Assembly (NCBI GenBank): GCA_928722015.1
Contig: CAKMWI010000010.1
Coordinates: 1 to 64,000 of the forward strand
DNA from: Candidatus Gastranaerophilales bacterium
GTDB lineage: Bacteria; Cyanobacteriota; Vampirovibrionia; Gastranaerophilales; Gastranaerophilaceae
Direction of reading: 5' to 3'
Length of the DNA: 64,000 bases
Shown here: piece by piece, positions 63,586 through 64,000 of the stretch
Position numbering within the stretch: the stretch's first letter is position 1
How the letters are laid out: each line of letters begins with the position of its first letter
Translations under genes and position numbers: made by a program
Notes under the pieces: model-generated
What the model saw: the letters and a program-made list of their open reading frames with translations, nothing else
Told to the model about the DNA's origin: nothing
Database searches by the model: none

Positions 63586-64000
63586 AGAACCAAAGATTTC
63601 GGTAATTGTTCCGGTATATAATAAATGTGAATATTTAGAAAAATGTTTGGCCTCTTTATGTTGTCAAACTTATTCCAATTTGGAAATAATATGTATAGAT
63701 GACGGGTCTACTGATGGCAGTTTTGATATTTTAGATAGATATAAAAAATCTGATGATAGATTTATAGTTATAAGACAAGAAAATTGTGGAGTCAGTGTTG
63801 CAAGAAATAAAGCATTGAGTATTGCTCAGGGAAATTATATTTCATTTATAGATGCAGATGATTGGGTATTTTTAACTTTATATAAAACTTTTATTGAATA
63901 CTGGAAGAAATATCAGGATTTGGATATTTATGTGTTTAACGCATCGTCATATATCGAAGGGCAAAATGACTTAGTTCCGAGAGTGTTTTTTGAAACATCA
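63578..64000 (+). CDS. Family 2 glycosyltransferase, cut by window end
   Basis: Open from ATG 63578 to the last base, at least 141 residues. N-terminal motifs: 'KISVIVPVYNKCEYLEKCLA', 'IICIDDGSTDGSFDIL', 'NCGVSVARNKALSIAQGNY' and 'ISFIDADDW'. It is similar to the gene just upstream, overlaps its stop by 8 bases and likely continues a surface-polysaccharide cluster beyond the window. Confidence 0.92.
   Translation, partial: MYKEPKISVIVPVYNKCEYLEKCLASLCCQTYSNLEIICIDDGSTDGSFDILDRYKKSDDRFIVIRQENCGVSVARNKALSIAQGNYISFIDADDWVFLTLYKTFIEYWKKYQDLDIYVFNASSYIEGQNDLVPRVFFETS

Noticed and set aside
1..64000. CRISPR array or insertion sequence
   Set aside because: No regularly spaced identical repeats and no transposase motif were found in any gene.

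Overview
The window is AT-rich DNA from a diderm (Gram-negative-type) anaerobe. Diderm character is shown by an intact MFP-RND-TolC efflux operon, a giant autotransporter with a C-terminal beta-barrel, and several exported TPR proteins. Anaerobic character is suggested by remains of hydE ([FeFe]-hydrogenase maturase), a small TM1266-type protein usually linked to [FeFe] hydrogenases, and a ferredoxin-nitroreductase fusion. My best guess at the lineage is the non-photosynthetic cyanobacterial relatives of the gut (Melainabacteria/Gastranaerophilales). This is inference from gene style: small proteins opening with 'FSAK' or 'FKGK', a pseudopilin-like 'VVAMTIPALMSN' helix and TPR-rich exported proteins. 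No rRNA or marker search was possible.

Layout. 1-2553: an acyl-CoA ligase (cut by the window edge) and hydE, carrying one and four single-base frameshifts respectively. The rest of the window is clean. 2570-4415 (minus): a tandem pair of related small membrane proteins and the DNA glycosylase tag. 4536-8837: a 1433-residue exported TPR protein with a very long charged tail. 8860-15921: marR divergent from a three-gene RND efflux operon, then a GtrA-like gene. 15999-17604: ferredoxin-nitroreductase, a small membrane protein and tRNA-Ser(UGA). 17605-17932: a gene-free structured stretch. 17933-20795: an amidohydrolase, a small orphan protein and a putative HExxH metalloprotein. 20946-22560 (minus): tetR and an aldo/keto reductase behind a tandem operator. 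22724-37093: a single 14.4-kb autotransporter gene built from about six large repeat units. 37165-42156: a ferritin-like protein, small orphans, a methyltransferase-like membrane protein, a zinc-ribbon/pseudopilin-like fusion, and prfB with its programmed +1 frameshift. 42237-53443: membrane and housekeeping genes (nucleotidase-like, TM1266-like, glyS, TPR proteins, a GHL10 glycoside-hydrolase-like protein, ispG). 53487-57524: a phosphoesterase, a Cys-cluster protein with rlmN, and a response regulator/kinase pair. 57813-62450 (minus): a pxpA-yvcK-panB-TPR-panC run. 62611-end: two overlapping family 2 glycosyltransferase genes, the second cut by the window end.

How the genes fit together. The MarR and TetR regions each show a sigma70-like promoter overlapping an inverted repeat, which suggests autoregulated efflux and reductase modules. 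panB and panC lie in one operon and supply two steps of pantothenate synthesis, and the acyl-CoA ligase would use the CoA. Five genes (gtrA-like, the small DUF4234-like gene, ispG, the YkgJ-like gene and the first glycosyltransferase) have a -10-like hexamer exactly 6 nt before the ATG and no Shine-Dalgarno, so they may be read from leaderless mRNAs. The most distinctive locus is the giant autotransporter, which mixes chlamydial Pmp-like 'GGA[I/L]Y'/'FSGN' motifs with autotransporter-associated beta-strand repeats.
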